Source: Armatimonadota bacterium (GTDB lineage Bacteria; Vulcanimicrobiota; JACPDS01). From it: a DNA stretch of 7,261 nt. Made by a program: the position numbers and the translations under genes. This document shows positions 1-6,621 of the stretch, in pieces. Below the pieces are notes generated by a model. It ran no database searches, was not told the DNA's origin, and saw nothing but the letters and a program-made list of their open reading frames with translations. The number at the start of each line of letters is the position of its first letter. Positions within the stretch are counted from its first letter, which is position 1. The stretch covers positions 1 through 7,261 of the forward strand of contig JACPDS010000231.1 in the NCBI GenBank assembly GCA_016183885.1. Direction: 5' to 3'.

Positions 1-501
1 ATCGAAGTAATTAAAAAAAAAGCTCATTTATTAAAGGATTATGTTGACGCGGTTAATCTAACCGACAATCAAACTTCAATTGTAAGAATGTCCTCGGTTG
101 CCGCCTGCGTAATTTTAGTTCAATTAGGATTAGAGCCGGTTTTGCAGATGGTTTGCCGCGACCGCAACCGTATTGCCCTGCAAAGCGACATTTTAGGAGC
201 TTCAGCTTTAGGAATAAAAAATGTGCTTTGTTTAAGCGGAGATCATCAAAAATTTGGCAATCATCCGCAAAGTAAAAATGTTTATGATTTAGATTCCATT
301 CAATTAATTCAGGCTCTTAAAAATATGCGCGATGAAAAAAAATTTATTTGCGGGGACGATATTAAAGTTGCTCCGAATTTATTTATCGGGGCGGCTTGTA
401 ATCCCTTTGCCGATCCTTTTGAATTTAGAGTAGTTAGATTGGCTAAAAAAATTAAAGCTGGGGCTTCTTTTATTCAAACCCAGGCTATTTTTAATTTATA
501 G
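1..501 (+). CDS. metF: Methylenetetrahydrofolate reductase, N-terminal/central portion (5' partial, ended by in-frame TAG)
   Basis: The frame is open from base 1, so the true start lies upstream. The product is the FAD-dependent (beta/alpha)8-barrel enzyme that reduces methylene-THF to methyl-THF in the Wood-Ljungdahl methyl branch. Family hallmarks are dense: NLTDNQ near codon 20, RMSS, GLEPVLQMVCRDRNRIALQS, LGIKNVLCLSGDH (its Asp, codon 81, matches E. coli MetF Asp120 by motif), FGNHPQSK, IGAACNP and FIQTQ, which corresponds to the folate-contacting Gln strand. The frame stops at TAG 499-501 just after AIFNL. This is where the next barrel helix begins, and a Glu is found here in E. coli MetF (DVES). 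The same frame continues as good MetF sequence beyond the stop (see 517-834). An ATG at 88 is internal to the conserved barrel and is not a plausible native start. The neighbouring hdrA, mvhD and hdrC suggest the MetFV-HdrABC-MvhD type of complex. Confidence 0.9.
   Translation: MEVIKKKAHLLKDYVDAVNLTDNQTSIVRMSSVAACVILVQLGLEPVLQMVCRDRNRIALQSDILGASALGIKNVLCLSGDHQKFGNHPQSKNVYDLDSIQLIQALKNMRDEKKFICGDDIKVAPNLFIGAACNPFADPFEFRVVRLAKKIKAGASFIQTQAIFNL
499..501 (+). other. In-frame TAG interrupting metF
   Basis: TAG stands between AIFNL and RFKRFMEMAREKG with no frame shift: the upstream frame and the continuation at 502-834 are in the same phase. A single substitution from GAG, AAG or CAG would produce it. 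Three readings are possible: recent nonsense mutation, sequence error, or suppression/recoding. The 1474-codon hdrA next door has no internal TAG, and three other genes here end in TAG, which argues against genome-wide reassignment. Confidence 0.9.
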
Positions 502-516
502 CGTTTTAAGCGGTTT

Positions 517-834
517 ATGGAAATGGCAAGGGAAAAAGGCTTAGATAAGAAAGTGCATATTTTAGCCGGTGTAGTGCCTTTAAAATCAGCTAAAGCCGCA
601 ATATATATGAAAAATGAAGTAGCCGGAGTGGGGATGCCCGACGAAGTAATTGAAAGATTGAAAAATGCCGCCGATCCCAAAGAAGAAGGGATAAAAATTT
701 GTCTGGAAACTATAAAAGAACTTAAGAAAATCGAAGGAATAAAAGGCGTGCATATTATGGCTATTGAATGGGAAAGCATGGTGGGAAAAATCGTTGAAGA
801 ATCCGGCTTGCTTCCCAGACCGAAATTAAATTAA
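517..834 (+). CDS. metF: Methylenetetrahydrofolate reductase, C-terminal portion (downstream of in-frame TAG)
   Basis: This is the last third of the MetF barrel, in the same frame as the upstream portion. The homologous sequence really resumes right after the TAG at 502 (RFKRF...). The ATG at 517 is the first possible restart and has no recognisable ribosome-binding site. Family features are HILAGVVPLKS (residues 14-24), the YMKNEVAGVGMPDEVIERL segment, and a complete end at HIMAIEWESMVGKIVEESGL, matching the normal MetF C-terminus. The fragment has about two strands of the eight-stranded barrel and lacks the folate and most FAD contacts, so alone it should not be active. It could contribute only if the TAG is read through or if the two pieces assemble as a split protein. 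It ends in TAA, 15 bases before a palindromic repeat. I regard it as the 3' part of a broken or suppressed metF rather than a separate gene. Confidence 0.8.
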   Translation: MEMAREKGLDKKVHILAGVVPLKSAKAAIYMKNEVAGVGMPDEVIERLKNAADPKEEGIKICLETIKELKKIEGIKGVHIMAIEWESMVGKIVEESGLLPRPKLN

Positions 835-849
835 AAATTTTAAAAATAA

Positions 850-1050
850 ACCACAGAGGTCACAGAGGATTAATTTCTCTCATCCCGCTATGCAGGATGA
901 GAATAAAAAAACTCTGTGTTCTCTAAAAATATTTAGAAACTAGTCATTAGTTTATTAAAGCGGAAAAATAATTTTGGAAAGAGACCGCAGAGTATTTTAT
1001 AAGATTCCGCCATAGGCGGAAAAATAATAATTCTCTGTGTCCTCTGTGGT
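850..1050. repeat. Family 1 palindromic repeat, copy 1 (201 bp, nested inverted repeats)
   Basis: The outer arms are ACCACAGAGGTCACAGAG at 850-867 and its near-perfect reverse complement at 1033-1050 (1 mismatch in 18). Inner arms at 911-924 and 980-993 are also inverted with 2 mismatches in 14 and carry the same CTCTG core. Between outer and inner arms lie short hairpins: 879-885 with 895-901 (CTCATCC/GGATGAG) and 1005-1011 with 1015-1021 (TTCCGCC/GGCGGAA). Near the centre is AAACTA/TAGTTT at 937-942 and 948-953. No open frame of note and no transposase are present. It fills most of the 247-base gap between metF and hdrA. It resembles a non-autonomous, MITE- or REP-like element; I see no convincing target-site duplication. 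Confidence 0.8.
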
Positions 1051-1081
1051 TAAATAATTACAAAATACAAAATTAATAATT

Positions 1082-4000
1082 ATGAGTGAAGAAAAAATAG
1101 GAGCGGTTTTAGTGGCAGGCGGCGGCATTGGGGGAATGCAGGCGGCTTTAGATTTAGCTGAAAGCGGTTTTTTTGTTTATTTATTAGAAGAAAAACCCTG
1201 TATCGGCGGGGTAATGGCGCAATTAGATAAAACTTTTCCCACCAATGACTGCGCGATGTGCACAATTTCCCCAAGACTGGTAGGAGTAGCAAATCATTTA
1301 AATATAAAAATCATTCCTTATGCGGAATTAGAAAAAGTAAGCGGTAAAGCGGGAAATTTTCAAGTCAGCATTCGTAAAAAAGCTGGTTTTATTGATTCGG
1401 AAAAATGCACCGGCTGTGGTTTATGCGCGGAAGTCTGCCCAATTGAAAGATTTAATGAATTTGATTTAAGTTTATCTAAAAGAAAGGCTATATACCGGCT
1501 TTATCCCCAAGCTGTTCCTAATAAATTTACTATAGAAAAAAAGGGCATCGCTCCCTGTAAATCCAATTGTCCGGTAAATATCAGCGTTCAAGGCTATACA
1601 GCTTTAATTTCCAAAGGAAAATTTGAAGAAGCCTTAGAGGTTATTCGCAGAAGAATGCCTTTTCCTTCAGCCTGCGGAAGAGTCTGTAACCACATCTGCG
1701 AAGAAGAATGTAACCGCGCTTTAGCGGAAGGCGCGGTAGATATTATGCACCTTAAACGTTTTGTTTTTGATTATGCTTATCAAAATAAATTGCCGATTAA
1801 AAATCTAGAAATTAAAAAGGATAAAAAAGAAAAAATTGCTGTTATTGGAGGAGGACCAGCCGGCTTAACCTGCGCCCAGGATTTAGCTATGCTGGGATAT
1901 GAGGTCACAATTTTTGAAGCTCTGCCCCAATTAGGCGGGATGATGCGCTATGGCGTTCCTAAATTCCGTCTGCCTTATGAATTTTTAAGCATAGATATTG
2001 AAGAAATTTTAGCTTTGGGTATTGAAGTAAAAACTAATACCAAAATTGGCGCAAATTTAAGTTTTGAAGATTTGCAAAAAAATTATCAAGCCATATTTAT
2101 TGCTTCTGGCGCGCATCAAGGCAAAAAATTGCCTATCCCGGGAGCGGATAATAAAGATGTTTTGCTAAATCTTGATTTTTTAAAAAAAGCTGCTCAAGAA
2201 GAGGAAATAAAATTAGGAGAAAAAGTTTTAGTTTTAGGCGGCGGGAATGTAGCTATTGATACAGCAAGATGCGCTAAAAGATTGGGCGCAAAATCTGTGA
2301 GAATGGCTTTCTTAGAATCTAAAGAAAAAATGCCTGCCCATATCTGGGAGCAAGAAGAAGCAATTTTAGAAGGAATTGAACTTTATCCTTCAGTTAGTTT
2401 TAAAAAAATTCTAGAAAAAGAAGGGAAAGTTATTGGAGTAGAATGTCTAAAACTTTCTTTTATGGAATTTGATAAAGAAGGCGGTTTAAAATTAGAAGAA
2501 ATTCCTGATTCTAATTTTATAATTCCGGCTGACACGGTGATTATGGCGATTGGTCAAAGTCCGGATTTAAGTTTTTTGCTCAAAGAAATTCAAATTAAAA
2601 GAAATTTAATATTAGTAGATGAAAATTTATCTGCCAATATTCCCGGTGTATTTGCAGGAGGAGATGTAGTTACAGGAACGGCTTTTATTGTAAATGCCGT
2701 AGATTGGGGCCATCGCGCCGCAGAAGCAATTGATAATTATCTGCAGAAGAAAGAAAAAGTAAATCTGCCTAAAAAAGAAGTCGTAAAATCCACTCGGGAA
2801 GAAATAGAAGAAAAATTATTTTCTAAAGAAATTTCATGGGTCCCCCGCGTTAAAATGCCTGCCTTAGATCTAAATAAAAGATCTGATTTTTCCGAAGTGG
2901 AAACTGGATTTACCAAAGAACAAGCCATTCTTGAAGCCAAACGCTGTTTGGCTTGCGCTGTTTGTTCGGAATGTTTGGAATGCGTTAAAGTTTGCGAATC
3001 CAAAGCCATCCAGCATGACAATTTTAAGGAAGAATTTATTGATTTAAATGTAGGAGCAATTATTTTAGCTCCGGGCTTTGAATTATTTGATCCATCCACA
3101 AAAAGCGAGTACGGTTATGGTAGGTTCCCGAATGTTTTATCTTCTTTGCAATTTGAAAGAGTTTTAAGCGCCAGCGGTCCGTATTCCGGTAAAATTTTAA
3201 GACCATCTGACTTAAAACCGCCTCGAAAAATTGCTTTTATTCAATGTGTGGGCTCCCGGGATGAAGAGCGGGATTATTGTTCCTCAGTTTGCTGTATGTA
3301 TGCCACCAAACAAGCCATAATTTCCAAAGAACATGAAAAAAATCTGGAATGCAAAATTTTCTTTATTGATATGCGGGCTTTTAGCAAAGGGTTTGATAAT
3401 TATTATGAAAGAGCAAAAGAATTAGGAGTAAATTATATTCGCTCCCGGCCTTCTTCGATTAAAGAAAATCCATTAAATGGAAATTTATATTTCCAATATG
3501 TTTTAGATCGGGGAGAAATTAAACAGGAAGAATTTGATTTGGTAGTTTTATCTTGCGGTCTTTGTCCCCCTAAAAGCGCAAATAAATTAAAAGAAAAATT
3601 AAATTTAAAATTAAATCAGGATAATTTTTGCGATTCTACCAAATTTTTACCGCTTGATACAAATCTTGAAGGGATTTATGCCGCGGGAACTTTTTTGGAA
3701 CCTAAAGATATTCCCGAAACAGTTATCCAAGGCAGCGGCGCGGCAACTAGAGTAATGGGAGATTTAGCCGATGTGCGGGGCGCAAAAATTAAAGAAAAAG
3801 AATACCCTCCTGAACGAAATATAGAAGAAGAGGAAATTCGGGTAGGAGTCTTTGTTTGTAATTGCGGAAAAAATATTGGAGGAATTTTAAATGTCCCGTC
3901 TTTGGTAGATTATGCCAAAACTTTAAAAAATGTAGTTTATACTGAAGATAATTTATATACCTGCTCTCAGGATACTTTGCAAATTATAAAAAAGAAAATT

Positions 4001-5506
4001 GAGGAACATAAATTAAACCGGGTGGTGGTAGCTTCCTGCACTCCCAGAACCCATGAGCCATTATTTCAAGAAACTTTAAAAGAAGCCGGATTAAATCCTT
4101 ATTTATTTGAAATGGCTAATATCCGCGACCAATGTTCTTGGGTGCACCGCGATTTTCCAGTCGAAGGAACCCTAAAAGCTAAAGATTTAATTTCTATGGC
4201 GGTAGGGCGTTCAAAATTGCTTCATCCTTTATCTTTACAATCTCTTTCTTTATATAAATCAGTTTTAATTATTGGGGGGGGGCTTTCCGGATTAACCTGC
4301 GCTAAAGAATTAGCCAGACAAAATTTTTCAGTTTATTTAGTGGAAAAAGAAAAAGAATTAGGGGGAAATTTAAGACATATTTATTTTGGAGAAAAAGGAG
4401 AAAATTTTCCTCTTTATCTTGATAATTTAATCAACGATGTAAAAAATAATCCTTTAATTAAAATTTATCTTGAAGCAAAAATTAAAAATTTTTCCGGTTT
4501 TTTAGGAAATTTTATAATTTCTTTAGAGAAAGATGGAAATTTGGAAAACATAGATGTAGGAACAATTGTTTTAGCCACAGGATCAAAAGAATTTAAACCT
4601 AAAAAATATTTTTACGGAGAAGACCAGAGAGTTTTGACTTTAGAGGAATTGGAAGAAAAAATCGCTCAAAACAAACTTTTGATTTCTAACTCCGAATCAA
4701 AAGAAGCGGTTTTTATCCAATGTGTTTCTTCAAGAAACGAAGAACATCCTTATTGCAGCAGAATCTGCTGTACGGTAGCGATTAAAAACGCCTTAATTTT
4801 AAAAGAAAAATATCCCAAGATAAATATTTATGTTCTTTATCGGGATATCCGCACTTATGGATTTAGAGAAAAAATTTATACTGAAAGTAGAAGAAAAGGA
4901 ATAATTTTTGTTAGATTTGAAGATGAAAAAGATCTTAAAATAGAAAAAGAAAATAATTTATTAAAAGTAAAACTTGTTGACCCAATGCTTCGGGAAGAAT
5001 TAGAATTTAATCCTGACTTATTGGTTTTAAGCGCGGCGATTGTTCCTCCTGATGATATAGGGGAACTGGCCAGATTGTTAAAACTTCCTTTAACATCGGA
5101 TAATTTCTTTTTAGAAGCGCATATGAAGCTTCGTCCGGTAGATTTTCAAAGTGAAGGAATTTTTCTTTGCGGGTCTTCGCATTATCCTAAATTTTCCGAT
5201 GAAGCTATCGCTCAAGCCTTAGCGGCATCAAGCCGGGTAAGTTCTATTCTTTCCAAAGATTTGCTTAAAGTAGGCGGAATAGTCGCTAAAGTAGAACAGA
5301 ATAAATGTATTGCTTGTTTAACTTGTCTAAGAGTTTGTCCTTATAATGTTCCTAAAATTATAAATAAAGAAAATAAAAATATAGCCGAAATTTCCGCCGC
5401 TGAATGTCATGGCTGCGGAATTTGCGTGGCGGAATGTCCGGCTAAAGCCATTGAACTTAATCATTATAAAGATGAGCAGATTTTAGCCATGCTGGAGAGT
5501 ATTTAG
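1082..5506 (+). CDS. hdrA: Giant HdrA-type flavin/iron-sulfur protein: HdrA with nested GltD-like module plus second HdrA unit
   Basis: At 1474 residues this is about twice a normal HdrA (~650). Order: FAD motif GGGIGG (13-18) and CAMCTISPRLV (57-67); one [4Fe-4S] motif CTGCGLCAEVCP (109-120); GltD/DPYD-type cysteine domain (C159, C163, C198, C202, C206, C210); FAD motif GGGPAGL (256-262) and nucleotide motif GGGNVAIDTA (386-395), with GGDVVTG at 526-532; a six-cysteine patch (C622-C638); then the rest of the first HdrA with C722, C733, C737, C738. The second unit starts at about 920 with an HdrA N-terminal domain (VFVCNCGKNIGG, C961, C986, C1018), FAD motif GGGLSGL (1065-1071) and C1214, C1225, C1229, C1230. 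It ends with a two-cluster ferredoxin domain (C1409-C1419, C1442-C1452). Cytoplasmic; no signal peptide. Likely role is flavin-based electron transfer among NAD(P)H, ferredoxin and partner subunits. The ATG at 1082 directly precedes the first FAD motif; no Shine-Dalgarno is visible. Confidence 0.93.
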   Translation: MSEEKIGAVLVAGGGIGGMQAALDLAESGFFVYLLEEKPCIGGVMAQLDKTFPTNDCAMCTISPRLVGVANHLNIKIIPYAELEKVSGKAGNFQVSIRKKAGFIDSEKCTGCGLCAEVCPIERFNEFDLSLSKRKAIYRLYPQAVPNKFTIEKKGIAPCKSNCPVNISVQGYTALISKGKFEEALEVIRRRMPFPSACGRVCNHICEEECNRALAEGAVDIMHLKRFVFDYAYQNKLPIKNLEIKKDKKEKIAVIGGGPAGLTCAQDLAMLGYEVTIFEALPQLGGMMRYGVPKFRLPYEFLSIDIEEILALGIEVKTNTKIGANLSFEDLQKNYQAIFIASGAHQGKKLPIPGADNKDVLLNLDFLKKAAQEEEIKLGEKVLVLGGGNVAIDTARCAKRLGAKSVRMAFLESKEKMPAHIWEQEEAILEGIELYPSVSFKKILEKEGKVIGVECLKLSFMEFDKEGGLKLEEIPDSNFIIPADTVIMAIGQSPDLSFLLKEIQIKRNLILVDENLSANIPGVFAGGDVVTGTAFIVNAVDWGHRAAEAIDNYLQKKEKVNLPKKEVVKSTREEIEEKLFSKEISWVPRVKMPALDLNKRSDFSEVETGFTKEQAILEAKRCLACAVCSECLECVKVCESKAIQHDNFKEEFIDLNVGAIILAPGFELFDPSTKSEYGYGRFPNVLSSLQFERVLSASGPYSGKILRPSDLKPPRKIAFIQCVGSRDEERDYCSSVCCMYATKQAIISKEHEKNLECKIFFIDMRAFSKGFDNYYERAKELGVNYIRSRPSSIKENPLNGNLYFQYVLDRGEIKQEEFDLVVLSCGLCPPKSANKLKEKLNLKLNQDNFCDSTKFLPLDTNLEGIYAAGTFLEPKDIPETVIQGSGAATRVMGDLADVRGAKIKEKEYPPERNIEEEEIRVGVFVCNCGKNIGGILNVPSLVDYAKTLKNVVYTEDNLYTCSQDTLQIIKKKIEEHKLNRVVVASCTPRTHEPLFQETLKEAGLNPYLFEMANIRDQCSWVHRDFPVEGTLKAKDLISMAVGRSKLLHPLSLQSLSLYKSVLIIGGGLSGLTCAKELARQNFSVYLVEKEKELGGNLRHIYFGEKGENFPLYLDNLINDVKNNPLIKIYLEAKIKNFSGFLGNFIISLEKDGNLENIDVGTIVLATGSKEFKPKKYFYGEDQRVLTLEELEEKIAQNKLLISNSESKEAVFIQCVSSRNEEHPYCSRICCTVAIKNALILKEKYPKINIYVLYRDIRTYGFREKIYTESRRKGIIFVRFEDEKDLKIEKENNLLKVKLVDPMLREELEFNPDLLVLSAAIVPPDDIGELARLLKLPLTSDNFFLEAHMKLRPVDFQSEGIFLCGSSHYPKFSDEAIAQALAASSRVSSILSKDLLKVGGIVAKVEQNKCIACLTCLRVCPYNVPKIINKENKNIAEISAAECHGCGICVAECPAKAIELNHYKDEQILAMLESI

Positions 5507-5516
5507 TATTTAGTTT
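5500..5516. repeat. Family 2 repeat, left inverted arm of the four-helix-bundle cassette
   Basis: TATTTAGTATTTAGTTT overlaps the hdrA stop codon (TAG 5504-5506) and ends at the base before the next ATG. Bases 5500-5515 are the inverse of 5883-5898 with 2 mismatches in 16, so the following gene is closely bracketed by inverted arms. Confidence 0.65.
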
Positions 5517-5888
5517 ATGGATAAAAAATTTGGATTTGAAAAACTTGATGTTTATCAACAAGGATTAGAATTTGTGAATTTATGTTTTAATTTGACTAAA
5601 GAATTTGATAATAAAATTCAATTTTCTCTTGGAGACCAATTAAGAAGAGCATCTCTTTCTATTGTTACTAATATTGCTGAAGGCGTGGGGAGGAAGCATG
5701 AGAAAGAAAAAAAACAATTTTTCCAAACTTCACTTGCTTCATGCTTTGAATGTGTAGCAATATTAACAATTTGTACAAATCAAAAACAAATTAACGAGGA
5801 AAAATTTAATGATTTTTATGAAAGGTGTTATTCCATATCAAAAATGTTATCAAAATTAATAAAGTCTGTTAACAAATTTAATAACTAA
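5517..5888 (+). CDS. Four helix bundle protein (S23 / 23S rRNA intervening-sequence protein family)
   Basis: The product is 123 residues, the usual size of the family (PF05635/TIGR02436 type, related to the Avd accessory protein of diversity-generating retroelements). Diagnostic sequence: FEKLDVYQQGLEFVNL near the N-terminus, QLRRASLSIVTNIAEGVGR (about 42-60), then KKQFFQTSLASCFECVAIL (about 66-84) and a C-terminal helix ISKMLSKLIKSVNK. There is no membrane segment or catalytic motif. Family members are found inside 23S rRNA intervening sequences and scattered through genomes next to short repeats; their biochemical role is unclear. No rRNA is present here. The gene lies 10 bases after hdrA and ahead of mvhD, parting genes that are expected to be adjacent, and is bracketed by inverted family 2 repeats, so it looks like an inserted cassette. 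The start is embedded in the repeat and has no Shine-Dalgarno sequence. Confidence 0.9.
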   Translation: MDKKFGFEKLDVYQQGLEFVNLCFNLTKEFDNKIQFSLGDQLRRASLSIVTNIAEGVGRKHEKEKKQFFQTSLASCFECVAILTICTNQKQINEEKFNDFYERCYSISKMLSKLIKSVNKFNN

Positions 5889-5985
5889 ATGCTAAAAACG
5901 AAATACTAAATACTAATTGGATAATATGCTAAACACTAAAAACGAAATACTAAATACTAAATACGAAATACTAAATACTAATTGG
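5883..5985. repeat. Family 2 repeat array (direct and tandem repeats) running into mvhD
   Basis: The array begins at the stop of the four-helix-bundle gene. Bases 5883-5898 are the right inverted arm. A 22-base segment ending in ACTAATTGG occurs identically at 5899-5920 and 5964-5985. Inside the mvhD frame a 21-base tandem unit occupies 5932-5952 and 5953-5973 and continues partially to 5985. The core is ACTAAATACTAA, the reverse complement of the TAGTATTTAGT seen at 5500-5516 and 6622-6661. Units are contiguous or nearly so, with no unique spacers. Confidence 0.75.
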
Positions 5986-6423
5986 GAGCCTAAAATTATT
6001 GCTTTTTGTTGTTTATATTGCGCTTTTGCCGCGGCTGATTTAGCCGGGGCAATGAGACTGCAATATCCGCATAATATTAGAATTATTAAACTTCCCTGCA
6101 CCGGGAAGTTAGACTTACTGCATATTTTAGAATCTTTTCATCAAGGCATAGACGGAGTTTTTATAGCCGGATGTCTGGAAGGAAACTGTCATTTTTTAGA
6201 AGGAAATTTAAGGGCAAAAAAAAGAGTGGAATATGCTAAGAAATTATTAGCAGAAATTGGAATAGAAAAAGAGCGTTTGGAAATGTATAACCTTTCTTCG
6301 GCTATGGGAGGAAAGTTTGCCGAAATTTCAAAGGAAATGGTGGAAAGAATAAAAAAATTAGGGCCAAACCCGATAAAGATGAGCAGATATAAAACCACAG
6401 AGCACACAGAGGGAATAGAGTAG
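5926..6423 (+). CDS. mvhD: MvhD/FlpD-type hydrogenase delta-subunit-like [2Fe-2S] electron-transfer protein
   Basis: The MvhD family (PF02662) passes electrons between a donor enzyme (hydrogenase, formate dehydrogenase or other) and HdrA. Counting from ATG 5926 (165 aa), the family core runs from W20 to about P149: FCCLYC (C28, C29, C32), ADLAG, the LQYP motif, a cluster cysteine in PCTG (C58), AGCLEGNCHFLEGN (C83, C88), and a C-terminal ERIKKLGPNP end. These cysteines match the family's [2Fe-2S] site. The first ~19 residues (NTKNEILNTKYEILNTN) are not family sequence but translated repeat DNA. No ATG lies between this repeat and the cluster motif, so translation must start inside the repeat (ATG 5926; TTG 5917 is an alternative giving 168 aa). 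The last ~13 residues (MSRYKTTEHTEGIE) are likewise encoded by a family 1 repeat. Placement between hdrA and hdrC fits a complex subunit. Confidence 0.9.
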   Translation: MLNTKNEILNTKYEILNTNWEPKIIAFCCLYCAFAAADLAGAMRLQYPHNIRIIKLPCTGKLDLLHILESFHQGIDGVFIAGCLEGNCHFLEGNLRAKKRVEYAKKLLAEIGIEKERLEMYNLSSAMGGKFAEISKEMVERIKKLGPNPIKMSRYKTTEHTEGIE

Positions 6424-6595
6424 TTTTTTCTCTATTGAGAAAAAATTTCTCGGTGTTCTCAAATGAAGAATTATATATAAAGAAAAAAGTAAGGCTGAGA
6501 TATAAAGAAAATAATGAATTGAAGAGTTCACAGAGCAAAGGTTATATTTTCCGCTTTTAGCGGAAAATAATAAGTGTCTCTGTGCTCTCTGTGGT
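6381..6595. repeat. Family 1 palindromic repeat, copy 2, overlapping the mvhD 3' end
   Basis: Outer arms are 6394-6411 and 6578-6595 (inverted, 2 mismatches in 18), so the arm-to-arm length is 202 bp against 201 bp in copy 1. Weaker inner arms occur near 6448-6459 and 6523-6534 (9 of 12 matching). Hairpins sit in the same places as in copy 1 but with different sequence: 6424-6432 with 6437-6445 (TTTTTTCTC/GAGAAAAAA) and 6547-6555 with 6559-6567 (TTTTCCGCT/AGCGGAAAA). The shared unit reaches 13 bases outside the left arm (from 6381), because 6381-6445 is identical to 7197-7261. It supplies the mvhD stop codon (6421-6423). Confidence 0.8.
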
Positions 6596-6621
6596 TAGAT
6601 TTAACAAATAAAATAAAAAAA

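Noticed and set aside
499..501. Pyrrolysine at the metF TAG
   Set aside because: No downstream insertion structure or Pyl genes are visible, MetF is not a known Pyl protein, and a Glu occupies the aligned position in E. coli MetF; nonsense mutation or error is simpler.
474..779. Minus-strand open frame opposite metF
   Set aside because: It lies antisense to strongly conserved MetF sequence, has no recognisable family features and is explained as a shadow frame. The same holds for minus-strand frames at 1080-1292, 2737-3099, 5913-6101, 6189-6407 and 7033-7221.
974..1003. Promoter-like pair TTGGAA and TTATAA with a 17-base gap, ahead of hdrA
   Set aside because: In DNA this AT-rich such matches are expected by chance, and the pair lies within a repeat; not strong enough to list.
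5517..5888. 23S rRNA intervening sequence
   Set aside because: The protein belongs to the family named after such sequences, but no rRNA sequence flanks it; the neighbours are hdrA and mvhD.
5889..5985. CRISPR-like array
   Set aside because: Repeat units are short, degenerate and adjoining, with no unique spacers of regular length and no cas genes.
6302..6538. Minus-strand open frame covering the mvhD end and the repeat
   Set aside because: Half of it is antisense to mvhD and half is palindromic repeat; the hydrophobic translation reflects AT-rich composition.
6547..6567. Rho-independent terminator at the TTTTCCGCT/AGCGGAAAA hairpin (and at 1005-1021)
   Set aside because: The hairpins are followed by A-rich rather than T-rich DNA, and the stems are short; they fit repeat structure better than terminators.
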